A stretch of 64,000 bases of DNA, taken from NCBI GenBank assembly GCA_040216635.1, contig JAVJOU010000029.1, forward strand, positions 186,001 to 250,000. The letters run 5' to 3'. Below the pieces are notes generated by a model. It did no database searches and had not been told where the DNA came from. It was given only the letters and a program-made list of their open reading frames with translations. Positions within the stretch are counted from its first letter, which is position 1; the number at the start of each line of letters is the position of its first letter. Position numbers and translations under genes: made by a program. This document shows positions 19,004 through 29,428 of the stretch, piece after piece. Source of the stretch: UBA1479 sp040216635. GTDB taxonomy: Bacteria; Pseudomonadota; Alphaproteobacteria; Rhodospirillales; Casp-alpha2.

Positions 19004-21666
19004 TAGAAGTGCAGCGTTAGATCTCGCGGATTAGCCATGCAGGAAGCAACCTCGAGCGCCTGTTCCTTGGACAGCTTGGGCTGCTGGCGCAGGCCGATAT
19101 TCATTCGGATCACCGCATCATAGGCAGCCAAACCGACGCTCAACTCCGCGGCCGCCTTTTGACGCCAGGCGATATCCTTGGCATAGACCGCCTGGGCATC
19201 TGCCAAGGCCTTCTGCGATTTTTCCATATCGGCCTTGTCACCCCGAAGTGCGCGGCGCGCATCCGACAACGGCTTCTGAAGCTCACGGGTGCCCGGAATT
19301 TCGCGTACGACTTTTTCAAGCGCGTTGATGGCATCCATCGCCTTTTCCATGTCGCCCGCAGCCGTCACGGCCGCCGGCAGCCCGGCAAGGGTGTCCTTCA
19401 CACCCGCCAATTTGTCGGCGGCGTCTATCACGCGTTTGACCTCCATCACCGGTTCGTAAGCACCATCCATGTTGCGTTCGAACAGACGCGTGGCCAGCGT
19501 TTCCGCTTTTTGCAGTTTTACAAACGTATTGTGCTCCGCCCGCCAGTTTTCCGGAATTTGTGCATCGAAAGCCTTGATCTCTTCGCGCAGGGTTTCGATC
19601 TTGGCTTCCAGAACTTTCGCCCGGGCTTTGCCCTGTTCATTCCGCTGAAGCCCACGGATCGTCAACTGAATGTGCTTGATTTCTTCCTTCAACCGGCGTG
19701 CTTGGCGCTGGATGCCGCGGACTTCCGTATGCAGCGGCAGATAACCCGGCGTGGCTTCATCCACGGCTTTCTGCGCCTGACGGATCCGGTCGACGAATTC
19801 GAAGGTCTTCTCCGCCTTGCCGAAGCTGGATTTCAAATCGCCCCGCAATTCACCCGGCAGCATGGAGATATCCAGATCGCGCGCCTTTTCGATGGCGCCC
19901 CGGATCACATCCCCCTTGGTATCGAACACCATGAACAGATGATCCTGAACACAGGACGACAAGGCCGGGTTGCGCGGCGGCGGTGCCGTTTCCGACGTCA
20001 GGCTGACCCGCTGCGGCAGGTAGTTCACCATCTGCGGCGTCAGCCCCACGATGACCAATGCGAACAGCTGCAAGATGATGAAGGGAACAACGCCCTTGTA
20101 CATTTCAATGGTTCGCACGCTGGCCGATGCAACGCCGCGCAAATAGAACAATGCGAAACCGAACGGCGGCGTCAGAAACGATGTCTGGATGTTAAGGCCG
20201 ATCATCACGCCCAGCCACACGGCGGTGACATTGGCCGACGGGTCCATCAACAAAATCGGGGCGACGATCGGCACCACGACCACGGCGATTTCAATGAAGT
20301 CCAAGAAGAACCCCATGACGAAGATCACCAGCATGACGATGGTGAACTGGGCCCAGAACCCGCCCGGCAGGCCGGTCAGGAATTCACGCACCAGCTCTTC
20401 CCCGCCGAAGGCACGAAACGCCGCCGTCAGCATGGCGGCACCGATCAGAATGATGAACACCAGAGACGTTGTCTTCGCGGTCTCGATCATCACACCACGC
20501 AGCGTGTCCTCGATCATCAGCGCGCGCCAGCCGCTCCACACCAGGGAAATCAGCAAGGTGATCGTGAAGAACACGCCCAGTACTAGCCCCAGCACGTCGT
20601 TCGGCGTATCGATCGCCTTGATGTTGACCTGGAAGGTAGTCGAAACAAAGGCCAGCGCGACCAGCGATATCAAGGATATAATCGCCGGATAGTAGGCATT
20701 CTTATGCCCTTCACGCAGCCGGTAGCCCCCCATGATCAGGGCACCCGCCGCGCCGATGGCGCCCGCTTGGTTGACGGTCGCCACGCCGGTGATGATCGAG
20801 CCCAGAACAAGGAAGATCAGGGTCAGCGGCGGCACCAGAGTGACGAACACCTTGACCATGAATTGGCGGTCGATCCCGCCTTCACGCGGCACGGCGGGAG
20901 CCATTTTGGGGCGGAACAGCGCCAGCCCCAATACGTAGGCCATGTACAGTCCGACCAGGACGAGCCCCGGAACAAAGGCGCCCAGGAACATTTCGCCCGC
21001 ACTGGTCGAGGTCACGTCGAAGCTTGACGGCATCAACAGGTTGCCGGTCGATTCCTTGTACAGTTCCTTGCGCGCGGTCGATGCCTGATCGACGGCGCTG
21101 GCAAGCTGATCGGCCAGGATAATCAGGACGATGGACGGCGGGATGATCTGGCCCAATGTACCGGAAGCCGCAATGGTCCCGGTGCTGAGCGAATTGGCAT
21201 ATTTGTTTCGCATCATGGCCGGCAGGGAAATCAAACCCATGGCGACCACGGTCGCACCGACGATCCCGGTCGTGGCGGCCAGCAAGGCGCCGACGAAAAT
21301 CACGGAAATACCCAGGCCGCCCGGAACCGGGCCGAACAGCTGCGCCATGGTGACCAAAAGGTCTTCTGCCAGTTTGGAGCGCTGCAGCATGATGCCCATG
21401 AAGATGAACAACGGGATCGCAATCAGCGTGTCTCGTTCCGCCTCCCAATAGACGCCACGGAAATTGGTGACACCGGCGCTGAGCCATTGCCAGGCGCCGC
21501 CCTGGGCGAAATAGGCATCGACGTTATCCGCGAACAGCCAACCGCACAGGGCCGCCAGTGAAATGGTGATGATGGCGGAACCCGGCAGCGCAAAGGCAAC
21601 GGGAAAACCGACCCCCAGCGCGTAAGCCATGGTAACCATCAGAACGACAAGAAAGACGAGTTCCAT
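19003..21666 (-). CDS. TRAP transporter large permease (DctM) with long C-terminal coiled-coil domain
   Basis: 887 residues. Residues 1-550 are the DctM/SiaM membrane domain: repeated hydrophobic helices, IPLFIFMGIML, GxGPIPP-like QIIPPSIVLII near 173-183 and the matching FLTPPFGFALFYLRG near 497-510. Residues about 551-887 are an extra hydrophilic domain, mostly long heptad-like helices (QRQARRLKEEIKHIQLTI; KARAKVLEAKIETLREEI). Ordinary DctM ends after the membrane part. The tail would lie on the side where the last helix ends. The gene follows the DctQ gene by 20 bases. Confidence 0.9.
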   Translation of the reverse strand: MELVFLVVLMVTMAYALGVGFPVAFALPGSAIITISLAALCGWLFADNVDAYFAQGGAWQWLSAGVTNFRGVYWEAERDTLIAIPLFIFMGIMLQRSKLAEDLLVTMAQLFGPVPGGLGISVIFVGALLAATTGIVGATVVAMGLISLPAMMRNKYANSLSTGTIAASGTLGQIIPPSIVLIILADQLASAVDQASTARKELYKESTGNLLMPSSFDVTSTSAGEMFLGAFVPGLVLVGLYMAYVLGLALFRPKMAPAVPREGGIDRQFMVKVFVTLVPPLTLIFLVLGSIITGVATVNQAGAIGAAGALIMGGYRLREGHKNAYYPAIISLISLVALAFVSTTFQVNIKAIDTPNDVLGLVLGVFFTITLLISLVWSGWRALMIEDTLRGVMIETAKTTSLVFIILIGAAMLTAAFRAFGGEELVREFLTGLPGGFWAQFTIVMLVIFVMGFFLDFIEIAVVVVPIVAPILLMDPSANVTAVWLGVMIGLNIQTSFLTPPFGFALFYLRGVASASVRTIEMYKGVVPFIILQLFALVIVGLTPQMVNYLPQRVSLTSETAPPPRNPALSSCVQDHLFMVFDTKGDVIRGAIEKARDLDISMLPGELRGDLKSSFGKAEKTFEFVDRIRQAQKAVDEATPGYLPLHTEVRGIQRQARRLKEEIKHIQLTIRGLQRNEQGKARAKVLEAKIETLREEIKAFDAQIPENWRAEHNTFVKLQKAETLATRLFERNMDGAYEPVMEVKRVIDAADKLAGVKDTLAGLPAAVTAAGDMEKAMDAINALEKVVREIPGTRELQKPLSDARRALRGDKADMEKSQKALADAQAVYAKDIAWRQKAAAELSVGLAAYDAVIRMNIGLRQQPKLSKEQALEVASCMANPRDLTLHF

Positions 21667-21685
21667 TTTTTGTTTGCCTTACCCG

Positions 21686-22726
21686 TCAGTGCGCCGCGGT
21701 GCTGCTGTGATCGCGGCCGCCGGGTTCATCCCGGATATCCGCGACAGCGTCCAGCATGTAGCTGACGAACTGGATCATCATTGAAATGGCGAAGACCGCC
21801 AAGAAGCCCGCCATCATGTATTTGACGTACATGGAGAATCCGGTCTGGGTTGTCTCCCAGTTCAGAACGGGTGCGTTGATAACCGCGTTGGCGCCGCCCA
21901 TGCCGACGATCAGCACGACCCAGCACAACGTAACGCCCAGGAACACGGAACCAAACGCATTGACCATGCCTTTGCGCCGTTTATCGAACGCCGCATAGAA
22001 GACGTCGACCCGCACATGGCCTTCCTCCAACAGCGTATAGGCGCTGGCGAACAGGAACAGGGCGGCGTACCAGAACCGCACCAGATCGCCCATGAAGACC
22101 TGCTCATAAGAGAAGATGAACCGGGTGATGACAATCAATAGTTCGGCCGCAACGATCAGCAACGCCAGCCATGTAAATCCGAGTGTCCGGGTGAAAAAGC
22201 CCGTGATGATCGCCAGCACCGTCAACGGCAGGTGAACGAAAGGACCGCGGAATTGCGACTTGCCCAAATCCAGCGCCAATGCTTCGCCGAATACGTAGGG
22301 TAAAAACCCTTCAACCCGCATGAACGACAGAATGGAATCAACGATACCGATATACAGCACGGCGAAATAGGCGATGCGGATCAACAGCGCGTTGAGATCG
22401 GAAATACGCTGACTGTCCTGGCGCAACGTAATCGAACAAGATTTGACCGAATAAATGGCCGCCGCCCCGATGCCGGCCACATAAGCCAGCAACTGCACCC
22501 AGGCCAGCGCCGATGATTGGGTCTCTGACCCACGGGAGCCGATACCGAGCGCAGCGCCCTCGCCCGGCCATCCCAGCCAGAACGTCAGATAATTATTGAT
22601 TAAGAAAATAAGCAACGCCGAGAGGATCGCCCATCCGAAAAACCGGACGGCGACGGTCGTGCGCGGTGATACAGCAGGGGAGGCAGCCGCTCCCGTGGCT
22701 TCAAACGTCATTTGTTCAGCCGCCAT
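21686..22726 (-). CDS. TRAP transporter small permease (DctQ), enlarged
   Basis: 346 residues, about twice a typical DctQ. The C-terminal half is the standard four-helix small permease (YEQVFMGDLVRFWYAALFLFASAYTLLEEGHVRVDVFY). The N-terminal half adds four or so hydrophobic segments, as seen in the larger TakQ-type subunits of the mannitol/alpha-keto-acid TRAP subgroup. It pairs with the large permease downstream and the binding protein upstream. Confidence 0.88.
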   Translation of the reverse strand: MAAEQMTFEATGAAASPAVSPRTTVAVRFFGWAILSALLIFLINNYLTFWLGWPGEGAALGIGSRGSETQSSALAWVQLLAYVAGIGAAAIYSVKSCSITLRQDSQRISDLNALLIRIAYFAVLYIGIVDSILSFMRVEGFLPYVFGEALALDLGKSQFRGPFVHLPLTVLAIITGFFTRTLGFTWLALLIVAAELLIVITRFIFSYEQVFMGDLVRFWYAALFLFASAYTLLEEGHVRVDVFYAAFDKRRKGMVNAFGSVFLGVTLCWVVLIVGMGGANAVINAPVLNWETTQTGFSMYVKYMMAGFLAVFAISMMIQFVSYMLDAVADIRDEPGGRDHSSTAAH

Positions 22727-22780
22727 GAACAGGCAATTCCTTGTCTAAAATCCTACAAGCAAACTTTTCCGGATAAGGAC

Positions 22781-22803
22781 GGGACGGGGCGTAGCCCCGT
22801 CCC
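22781..22803 (-). promoter_or_regulatory. intergenic hairpin between dctP- and dctQ-type genes
   Basis: Perfect 10-bp GC stem with a 3-base loop lies just after the solute-binding-protein stop and before the small-permease gene. There is no T run, so it is more likely a 3'-end-stabilising or partial-attenuation hairpin that lets the binding protein be made in excess over the permease (a known pattern for transporter operons; inference here). Confidence 0.55.
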
Positions 22804-22829
22804 ACCTTACAATCCGGTTATGCAGGCAA

Positions 22830-23930
<1,101 letters not shown>

Positions 23931-24045
23931 TAAAGATTCTCCCTGTTGGGGTGGTGAGTAGTGATAGGCAATTTTCTTTGTTGGGATCGATTTTGCACAG
24001 GCAGGTGCCGATTGGCTACTGCCAATTGTCATTTATGCGACTTAA

Positions 24046-24067
24046 TCGTGCAGCACAAAATGCACGA
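24046..24067. promoter_or_regulatory. inverted repeat TCGTGCA-N8-TGCACGA in divergent promoter
   Basis: Perfect 7-bp arms 8 bases apart, in the 337-base gap (23931-24267) between the TRAP operon and the divergent Lrp/AsnC gene. A GTGCA...TGCAC layout is common for Lrp/AsnC-family operators, so it is a candidate control site for the TRAP genes. The rest of the gap holds AT-rich promoter-like sequence and the second repeat listed next. Confidence 0.55.
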
Positions 24068-24233
24068 CTACGAACCGGTGAAAAATTAGGCATGAATCAA
24101 ATTGGCCCCCGTTTCGCGTCTGCGGCCCCCTTTGCCCGCATTGGCGCCTTACGCCCTAAGACACGTCAACATCAGATTAGCCAAAGCGGCATAGAGATTT
24201 TGACTTAATTCACCTCACATGATTTGAGTATTT

Positions 24234-24257
24234 CCTAATTTTTTTATTGAAATTAGG
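24234..24257 (+). promoter_or_regulatory. inverted repeat over the Lrp/AsnC leader
   Basis: CCTAATTT and AAATTAGG arms, 8 bases apart, overlapping the TAGGG ribosome site of the Lrp/AsnC gene. Possible autoregulatory site or small leader hairpin. Confidence 0.4.
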
Positions 24258-24267
24258 GATATTCATT

Positions 24268-24738
24268 ATGCGAAACAGTGAAATAGGAAATTTGGACGCC
24301 TTCGACCGGCGCATCCTGGATGTTTTGGCCGGTGACGGGCGCATCACCATCACCAACCTGTCCCAAAAGGTCGGTCTTTCCAAAACCCCCTGCCAGAATC
24401 GCATGCGGCGGCTGGAGAAAGACGGCTTTATCGTCGGCTACCGGGCGGTGCTGGATCCGGCAAGGCTGGGTGCCGGCCATATCGCCTTCGTGCAGGTCAC
24501 GTTGTCGAGCACGACTTCAAGTGCATTGGAAACCTTCAACGCCGCCGCGCGCGAGGTGCCGGAAATCGAGCAATGCCACATGATCGCGGGCGGCTTTGAT
24601 TACCTGCTGAAAGTCCGCACATCGAACATCGACAGCTACCGCAAGATCCTGGGCGAACGGATTTCAGGTCTGCCCCACGTATCCCATACCTCGACCTTCG
24701 TGGTCATGGAATCGGTGGTCGATCTGCAGGTATTCTAA
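24268..24738 (+). CDS. Lrp/AsnC-family transcriptional regulator
   Basis: 156 residues from the ATG at 24268. N-terminal HTH (DAFDRRILDVLAGDGRITITNLSQKVGLSKTPCQNRMRRLEKDGFI) and C-terminal RAM ligand domain (AFVQVTL...EIEQCHMIAGGFDYLLKVRT). The SKTPCQNRxRRLE recognition helix is like that of PutR/BkdR-type members that sense amino acids. It diverges from the TRAP operon and converges with the DUF4387 operon, so it probably regulates uptake of the TRAP ligand. Confidence 0.9.
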   Translation: MRNSEIGNLDAFDRRILDVLAGDGRITITNLSQKVGLSKTPCQNRMRRLEKDGFIVGYRAVLDPARLGAGHIAFVQVTLSSTTSSALETFNAAAREVPEIEQCHMIAGGFDYLLKVRTSNIDSYRKILGERISGLPHVSHTSTFVVMESVVDLQVF

Positions 24739-24786
24739 GGTAACGACACCTGGTTGGCGGCACAGGCAACGAAGCACCACCGATAT

Positions 24787-25098
24787 TTATTCCGGCACGT
24801 CCAACTGCATCAGCGGCACGTGCTGTTGGGCGCCGTAGACGTCCGTGTCGCCGGGGGAGCCGGAACGCACGCGCCGGGGCACGGTGATCTTGATAGCGCG
24901 GGCGACGTCGAAGGGAATGATCGCGACCTCGTTGTCGGTCACGCCGTACAAGGGGGCGATGGCGCGGGGCGAGATCGCACCGGAATCGCGCACCCGCTTA
25001 TAGGTCGCGTCGTCCTCGAACATGACGTCGAGGGTCAGGTACAAGGCCCCTGCGTTCTTGCCGCGCACCACGCGGGCGATGTCTCTCAATTTGGCCAT
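24787..25098 (-). CDS. DUF4387-family protein
   Basis: 103 residues: LRDIARVVRGKNAGALYLTLDVMFEDDATY and IPFDVARAIKITVPRR match DUF4387. The family is found next to AtuA-like (DUF1446) proteins, as here, and may be a small subunit of the same complex. Last gene of the three-gene operon. Biochemical role unknown. Confidence 0.82.
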   Translation of the reverse strand: MAKLRDIARVVRGKNAGALYLTLDVMFEDDATYKRVRDSGAISPRAIAPLYGVTDNEVAIIPFDVARAIKITVPRRVRSGSPGDTDVYGAQQHVPLMQLDVPE

Positions 25099-25136
25099 GG
25101 TTATATCGTCCTCTCTAACTTCTTTTCGTGCGCCGG

Positions 25137-26021
25137 TTAGTCCAGTTTTGCCGGCAACGGATCACCGACCGGAATAACCATCCCGTCTTCGCCGAAGAAC
25201 AGGTTGCCCGAATAACGTTCGCCCATGTCGCGCAGGATGCGTTCGCGCACGCCGGGCTTGTCCATCTGTTCGGTGACATGGCTGACCACCAGGTTCTTGA
25301 CCCCGGCGGCGGCACCCAAATCGGCCAATTCCAGATGGCCCATGCAGCCTTCGGCGAATTCCTTGCCCAGTTCCGTGCCCGACAGGTAATGGCACATGTT
25401 GACCAGCACGTCGGCGTCCCGGGCCAGTTTCTCGATCGCCTTGCAAGGCCCCGTATCGCCGGAATAGACGAACACGCCCGCATCCGTTTCCAGACGGTAG
25501 CCGTAGGAATGCAGAAACGGTTGCACATGGCGCACGCTGGCTGCCGTCAGCTTCCAATGATCGGTTTCGATCACGTCGCCGCTTTTCAGCTCCGTCACAT
25601 TCGGATTTGGCTTCGCCCGCACCCCCTCGCCGCCCCGCGCATTGTAGATCACGGTCGACAGCGGATGTTCCGTGCGCGCCTTCAGATCGGGGCCCCAGAT
25701 GCCGTCGTCGCCGAACAGCAGTTCCGTCATCCGCTGCGTGAACGGCGGGCCGTAGACCTGCAATTCCGGCAATTTTCCCACGCCCTGATCCCAATGGGTC
25801 AGGACCAAGCGGCCGTAATCCAGGCAATGGTCGTAATGCAGGTGGGAAAAGAACACATGGGTCACGTCCGTCGCCCGCCTGCCCGTTTCCAGCAGGCGGT
25901 GATGCGCCCCCGGCCCGTGGTCGAACAGCATGACGTCATCCCCGACCTCGACCATATAGCCCGAACTCATACGTTTCAGCGACGGCGTCGGCGTGCCCGT
26001 TCCAAGCAATGTGATGCGCAT
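25137..26021 (-). CDS. metallo-beta-lactamase-fold hydrolase
   Basis: 294 residues from the ATG at 26021, which has GGGGGAGG upstream. Opens MRITLLGTGTPTP, then the metal motif HLHYDH (SHLHYDHCLDYG), further His in SHVTEQM and the FVYSGDTGPCKAI strand with the bridging Asp. The layout is that of RNase Z/arylsulfatase-type MBL enzymes that hydrolyse esters, phosphodiesters or lactones. The gene lies between the AtuA-like and DUF4387 genes, so it probably hydrolyses an intermediate of the same pathway (inference). Confidence 0.88.
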   Translation of the reverse strand: MRITLLGTGTPTPSLKRMSSGYMVEVGDDVMLFDHGPGAHHRLLETGRRATDVTHVFFSHLHYDHCLDYGRLVLTHWDQGVGKLPELQVYGPPFTQRMTELLFGDDGIWGPDLKARTEHPLSTVIYNARGGEGVRAKPNPNVTELKSGDVIETDHWKLTAASVRHVQPFLHSYGYRLETDAGVFVYSGDTGPCKAIEKLARDADVLVNMCHYLSGTELGKEFAEGCMGHLELADLGAAAGVKNLVVSHVTEQMDKPGVRERILRDMGERYSGNLFFGEDGMVIPVGDPLPAKLD

Positions 26022-26038
26022 GGCGCCTCCCCCCTCTG

Positions 26039-27403
26039 CTAGATTTCCAGCCACTCCATGCGCGCGACCTCCATGGGGTCGTCGCATTCCATGACGTGCC
26101 AGACGTTGAATTCATAGACCGGCCCGACATGCATGTCCGACGGCGAAAACGGAATCGCCAAGTTGCCGGAAATGCACATGCGCCCGGGAAAGTCCGTGTG
26201 CAGGAAGGCATAACGCGACTTGGCCAGGACGGCGCGGCTGATGTCTTCGGTCTTGCCCAGCACGTCGAGCAGCAGGCCCAGTTCATGGGGCGTTTCGTCG
26301 ATCTGCGGTTCCAACGATCCCATCACCGCGTTCTTGCCGTAAAGATGCACGGACAAGGTGTAATCCTCGGGCTCGATCCCCAGGCCGGCGACATCGCGCT
26401 GGATGCGCCCCCGGCAGGTCGCGACGAAGTCGTCCATGATGTCGATCAGGATCGGGTCGCGCACACCGGCGATGAACACGGTGCGGAAACCGAGCGGCCG
26501 GGCCCCTTCGAGTTTGACCGTATATGTATCCGACGGCTCGTACCGGCTGCCCGAAACCTTGACCGTGCGCTCGTCCAGCTGTTCGAACGAACAGCGGTCG
26601 GTGATCAGGATGCCGTCCGGTTCCTTCAGGCGGTAGGGCTCGGGGTTTTCATACAATGTATGGGCCGACACCCGCGTGACCGTGGCGCGGCGGATGGGTG
26701 AGCCCGGTTCGACCGTGAAGTGGTCGTCATAGATGGTGCCGATCACGCAGTCCTGGCCCTCGCGCGGCTCGACCACCTGGGCGCCGCATTCGATGATCTT
26801 GGCAAGGTGCCAGGCCAGGCCCGGATCGGCCCCCTTCATCAGGGGCAGGGCCGCGAACAGGGCCGCGTCCGTGCCGCGCCCGGCGATCACCACGTCGGCG
26901 CCGTCCTTAAGGGCCTGCTGATAGGCTTCCGGGCCCATCATGGCGACGATGCGCGACGATTGGTCGACGTCGTCTTCCGTCAGATCGGCGATGGGGCCGA
27001 GCGGCGTGACCTTGCCGGCCCGGACTTTGGCCTTGATGGCGTCCTTGGTCTGTTCCGTGCGGATCACCCGGACCTTGGGCTTCAGGTTCTTTTCCGCGCA
27101 GATTTCCTTCAGGATATCCAAGGTCCAGTCGACCTGGGCGTCCGAGCCACTGCCCCCGGCCGAGCCGATCATCACGGGAATGCCGTGTTCCATCCCCGCC
27201 CCGACCATCAAGGCAAGGTCGCGCTTGGCCGCCGCGCGCGACACGAACGCCGTGCCCGAACCCAGATAATGGGGCCCGGGGTCGGACGATCCCGCGTCGC
27301 AAGCAATCAGGTCGGGTTTCAGGGCAAGGCCTTGGGCGAAGGCTTCCTCGGTAAAGCCGTAACCGAGAATGCCCGTCGTCGCCATCAATCTGATGGGTGA
27401 CAT
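26039..27403 (-). CDS. AtuA-like (DUF1446) protein
   Basis: About 454 residues from the ATG at 27403 (GGGAGGACAA upstream). Conserved features: GYGFTEEAFAQGL, DLIACDAGSSDPGPHYLGSG, IGSAGGSGSD and the DVVIAGRGTDAALFAALP segment. AtuA is required for acyclic-terpene (citronellol/geraniol) breakdown in Pseudomonas, but most DUF1446 proteins outside that cluster have unknown substrates, and no other atu genes are here. First gene of a three-gene operon with the MBL-fold and DUF4387 genes. Confidence 0.85.
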   Translation of the reverse strand: MSPIRLMATTGILGYGFTEEAFAQGLALKPDLIACDAGSSDPGPHYLGSGTAFVSRAAAKRDLALMVGAGMEHGIPVMIGSAGGSGSDAQVDWTLDILKEICAEKNLKPKVRVIRTEQTKDAIKAKVRAGKVTPLGPIADLTEDDVDQSSRIVAMMGPEAYQQALKDGADVVIAGRGTDAALFAALPLMKGADPGLAWHLAKIIECGAQVVEPREGQDCVIGTIYDDHFTVEPGSPIRRATVTRVSAHTLYENPEPYRLKEPDGILITDRCSFEQLDERTVKVSGSRYEPSDTYTVKLEGARPLGFRTVFIAGVRDPILIDIMDDFVATCRGRIQRDVAGLGIEPEDYTLSVHLYGKNAVMGSLEPQIDETPHELGLLLDVLGKTEDISRAVLAKSRYAFLHTDFPGRMCISGNLAIPFSPSDMHVGPVYEFNVWHVMECDDPMEVARMEWLEI

Positions 27404-27531
27404 TTGTCCTCCCGCCCGGGTTCTTGGCCCGGGTCGTTTGAAAGCGCCCCGCCTTCTTGGCACCTATCCTGCGGGATTTTCACGCCGCCGCCAAGTCTGT
27501 GCCTTGACGACCGTATTTCATTTTTATATAA

Positions 27532-27555
27532 CCAAATAGATTTATAACTATATGG
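27532..27555 (+). promoter_or_regulatory. candidate ArsR-type operator
   Basis: CCAAATAG and CTATATGG arms (one mismatch) 8 bases apart in an AT-rich stretch ending 9 bases before the ArsR-family start. Position fits self-repression of the ArsR/AHSA1 operon. Confidence 0.5.
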
Positions 27556-27564
27556 ATATATATT

Positions 27565-27933
27565 ATGACCCAACTCAACGGCACCTTTGCCGCCCTTGCC
27601 GACCCGACCCGCCGCGCCATCATCGCCCGCTTGGCGCGGGGCGACGCCACGGTCAATGAACTGGTCGAACCTTTCGGCATGAGCCAGCCCGCGATCTCCA
27701 AACATCTGAAGGTTCTGGAAAAGGCCGGCCTGATTTCCCGCCACCGCGACGGACAGCGCCGACCCTGCCGCCTGGAAGCCGCCCCCATGGCCGAAGCCGT
27801 GGGCTGGCTGGAGGAATACCGTGCGTTCTGGGAGGCCCGGTTCGAGCGCCTGGATGCGTTGCTCAATGTCTTACAGACCCCCGTTTCAACCGATATTTCA
27901 ACCGCTACCAAGCCCAAGGAAGACCCGAAATGA
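27565..27933 (+). CDS. ArsR-family winged-helix repressor
   Basis: 122 residues. FAALADPTRRAIIARLARGDATVNELVEPFGMSQPAISKHLKVLEKAGLI is the classic ArsR helix-turn-helix. No Cys metal site of the SmtB/ArsR kind is seen (the only Cys, in RRPCRLEA, is on the wing), as in the many ArsR proteins coupled to SRPBCC genes. It overlaps the next gene by ATGA. Confidence 0.9.
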   Translation: MTQLNGTFAALADPTRRAIIARLARGDATVNELVEPFGMSQPAISKHLKVLEKAGLISRHRDGQRRPCRLEAAPMAEAVGWLEEYRAFWEARFERLDALLNVLQTPVSTDISTATKPKEDPK

Positions 27934-28424
27934 AGCCGAAAATCCCCCTGACCGCGGCCCTGCCGTCCGACCGTGAACTTCAGGTCAGCCGCGAATTCGA
28001 CGCCCCGCGCGAACTGGTGTTCAAGGCCTATACGGACCCGGCCCTGGTCGTGCGCTGGCTGTTCGGGCCGGACGACTGGCCCATGGCCGAATGCACGATC
28101 GACCTGCGCGTCGGCGGGGCCTACCGCTATGTCTGGCGCAACGAACAGCAAGGCGACATGGCCATGGGCGGCACCTTCAAGGAAATCGCCCCGCCGGAAC
28201 GTCTGGTCGTGACCGAACTGTTCGATCAGGACTGGACCGAAGGTGAAACCGTCTGCACCACGACGTTCGAGGAATTGGACAGCGGTGCGCGCACCCGCGT
28301 GACAACCACCGTGCTCTATTCGTCGCAGAACGCCCGCGACAACGCCATGAAGACACCCATGCTGGAAGGCTGGGCAGTCTGCTTCGACCGGATGGACGGC
28401 CTGCTGCCCGAACTGGCGGGTTAG
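27930..28424 (+). CDS. SRPBCC/AHSA1-domain protein
   Basis: 164 residues: REFDAPRELVFKAYTDPALVVRWLFGPDDWPM, GGAYRYVWRN, and the C-terminal MLEGWAVCFDRMDGLL helix are typical of AHSA1-type START-fold proteins, which bind hydrophobic ligands. Its partner is the overlapping ArsR gene; together they are a frequent two-gene module of unknown ligand. Confidence 0.88.
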   Translation: MKPKIPLTAALPSDRELQVSREFDAPRELVFKAYTDPALVVRWLFGPDDWPMAECTIDLRVGGAYRYVWRNEQQGDMAMGGTFKEIAPPERLVVTELFDQDWTEGETVCTTTFEELDSGARTRVTTTVLYSSQNARDNAMKTPMLEGWAVCFDRMDGLLPELAG

Positions 28425-28447
28425 ATTTGTCGGATGCGTTTACCGGT

Positions 28448-29314
28448 CTAAACCGGCCGGTCGCCTTCCAGGGTCACGCGCTGCATGACCCGGGTCACGC
28501 CGGTCAGGTCGTCGACCGCGTAATGCATGGTGCAGCGGTTGTCCCACATGGCGACCGAGCCCTTTTCCCACCGGAAGCGTAGGGTGAATTCGGGCCGTGT
28601 GGCATGGGCGACCAAAGTATCGAACAGCGGCTTCGATTCCTCCGGCGTCATGCCTTCGAACCGAGTGAAATGAATGGGGCTGAGGTACAGGCCCTTGCGC
28701 TCCGTTTCCGGATGGGTGCGGACCAACGGATGGGCGACTTCCTTGACCTCGGCCGGGGCCACGTTCATGGCCTTGGCGACACCGGTTTTGAAGCGGTTGG
28801 CGTCCTTCCCGTAGGTATGGGCATTGGTATAGACGGCCCGGCGCCCGGCGATCATTTCCTTCATGCCGTCCGTCAGCATTTCATAGGCCGCATACTGGCT
28901 TGCGAACATGGTGTCGCCGCCCGCTTCCGGTACTTCCATGCCGTAAAGCATCGTCGCCATGGCGGGCGTGTCCGTATAGGCAAGGTCCGTATGCCACCCG
29001 TTGCCGAAATGATGCCGGTCGGCGGGCTCCTTGACGATGCGGAACACTTCGGGATGGCCCTCGATCCCCTTCACATAAGGATGCCGGTTGAGCGTTCCGA
29101 ACCGCCGCGCGAATGCCGATTGGCTTTCGGGCGTGAAGTTCTGCCCGCGGAAGAACACCACGCTGTAGCGCAACAAGGCCGCCCGGATTTCCGCCGTGGT
29201 TTCGTCGTCCAGGTTGGTCAGGTCGACGTCTGAAATCTCGGCACCGAAAATGCCCGTGACGGGCACGGCGCTAATCCGGTTGAAAAGAACGTTGGTCCGT
29301 TCTGCGGTCTTCAT
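28448..29314 (-). CDS. TauD/TfdA-family Fe(II)/2-oxoglutarate dioxygenase
   Basis: 288 residues with a full active site: His108 and Asp110 (GNGWHTDLAY), His264 (CTMHYAVDD) and Arg near 275-279. GWHTD with PPxxTMLYGMEVPEAGGDTMFA is closer to the TauD/alkylsulfatase group than the window's first dioxygenase. Substrate unknown. The leader (29315-29428) holds a near-copy of the palindrome found before the first dioxygenase gene. Confidence 0.9.
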   Translation of the reverse strand: MKTAERTNVLFNRISAVPVTGIFGAEISDVDLTNLDDETTAEIRAALLRYSVVFFRGQNFTPESQSAFARRFGTLNRHPYVKGIEGHPEVFRIVKEPADRHHFGNGWHTDLAYTDTPAMATMLYGMEVPEAGGDTMFASQYAAYEMLTDGMKEMIAGRRAVYTNAHTYGKDANRFKTGVAKAMNVAPAEVKEVAHPLVRTHPETERKGLYLSPIHFTRFEGMTPEESKPLFDTLVAHATRPEFTLRFRWEKGSVAMWDNRCTMHYAVDDLTGVTRVMQRVTLEGDRPV

Positions 29315-29344
29315 GGGGATCTCCTCTGGGGCTGTCCGGCCAGG

Positions 29345-29356
29345 AATGTATACAAT
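29345..29356. promoter_or_regulatory. near-palindrome AATGTATACAAT in dioxygenase leader
   Basis: One mismatch from the perfect ATTGTATACAAT box at 7096-7107. It lies about 30 bases upstream of the second TauD/TfdA start, followed by CTGTATAG. Candidate operator for a common regulator. Confidence 0.45.
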
Positions 29357-29428
29357 ATTACTGTATAGTTATTGCGCCGATCCAGGCCGGAGTCAAAGCC
29401 GCCGCGGCGTCCGGGCCCCTTTCGCCGG

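Noticed and set aside
19159..20586. 475-codon open frame antisense to the TRAP permease tail
   Set aside because: It reads His/Arg/Gln-rich low-complexity protein and lies opposite a confident gene; a product of GC-rich codon use.
25128..26042. 304-codon open frame antisense to the MBL-fold gene
   Set aside because: Shadow frame; the minus strand gene has a clear metal motif and ribosome site.
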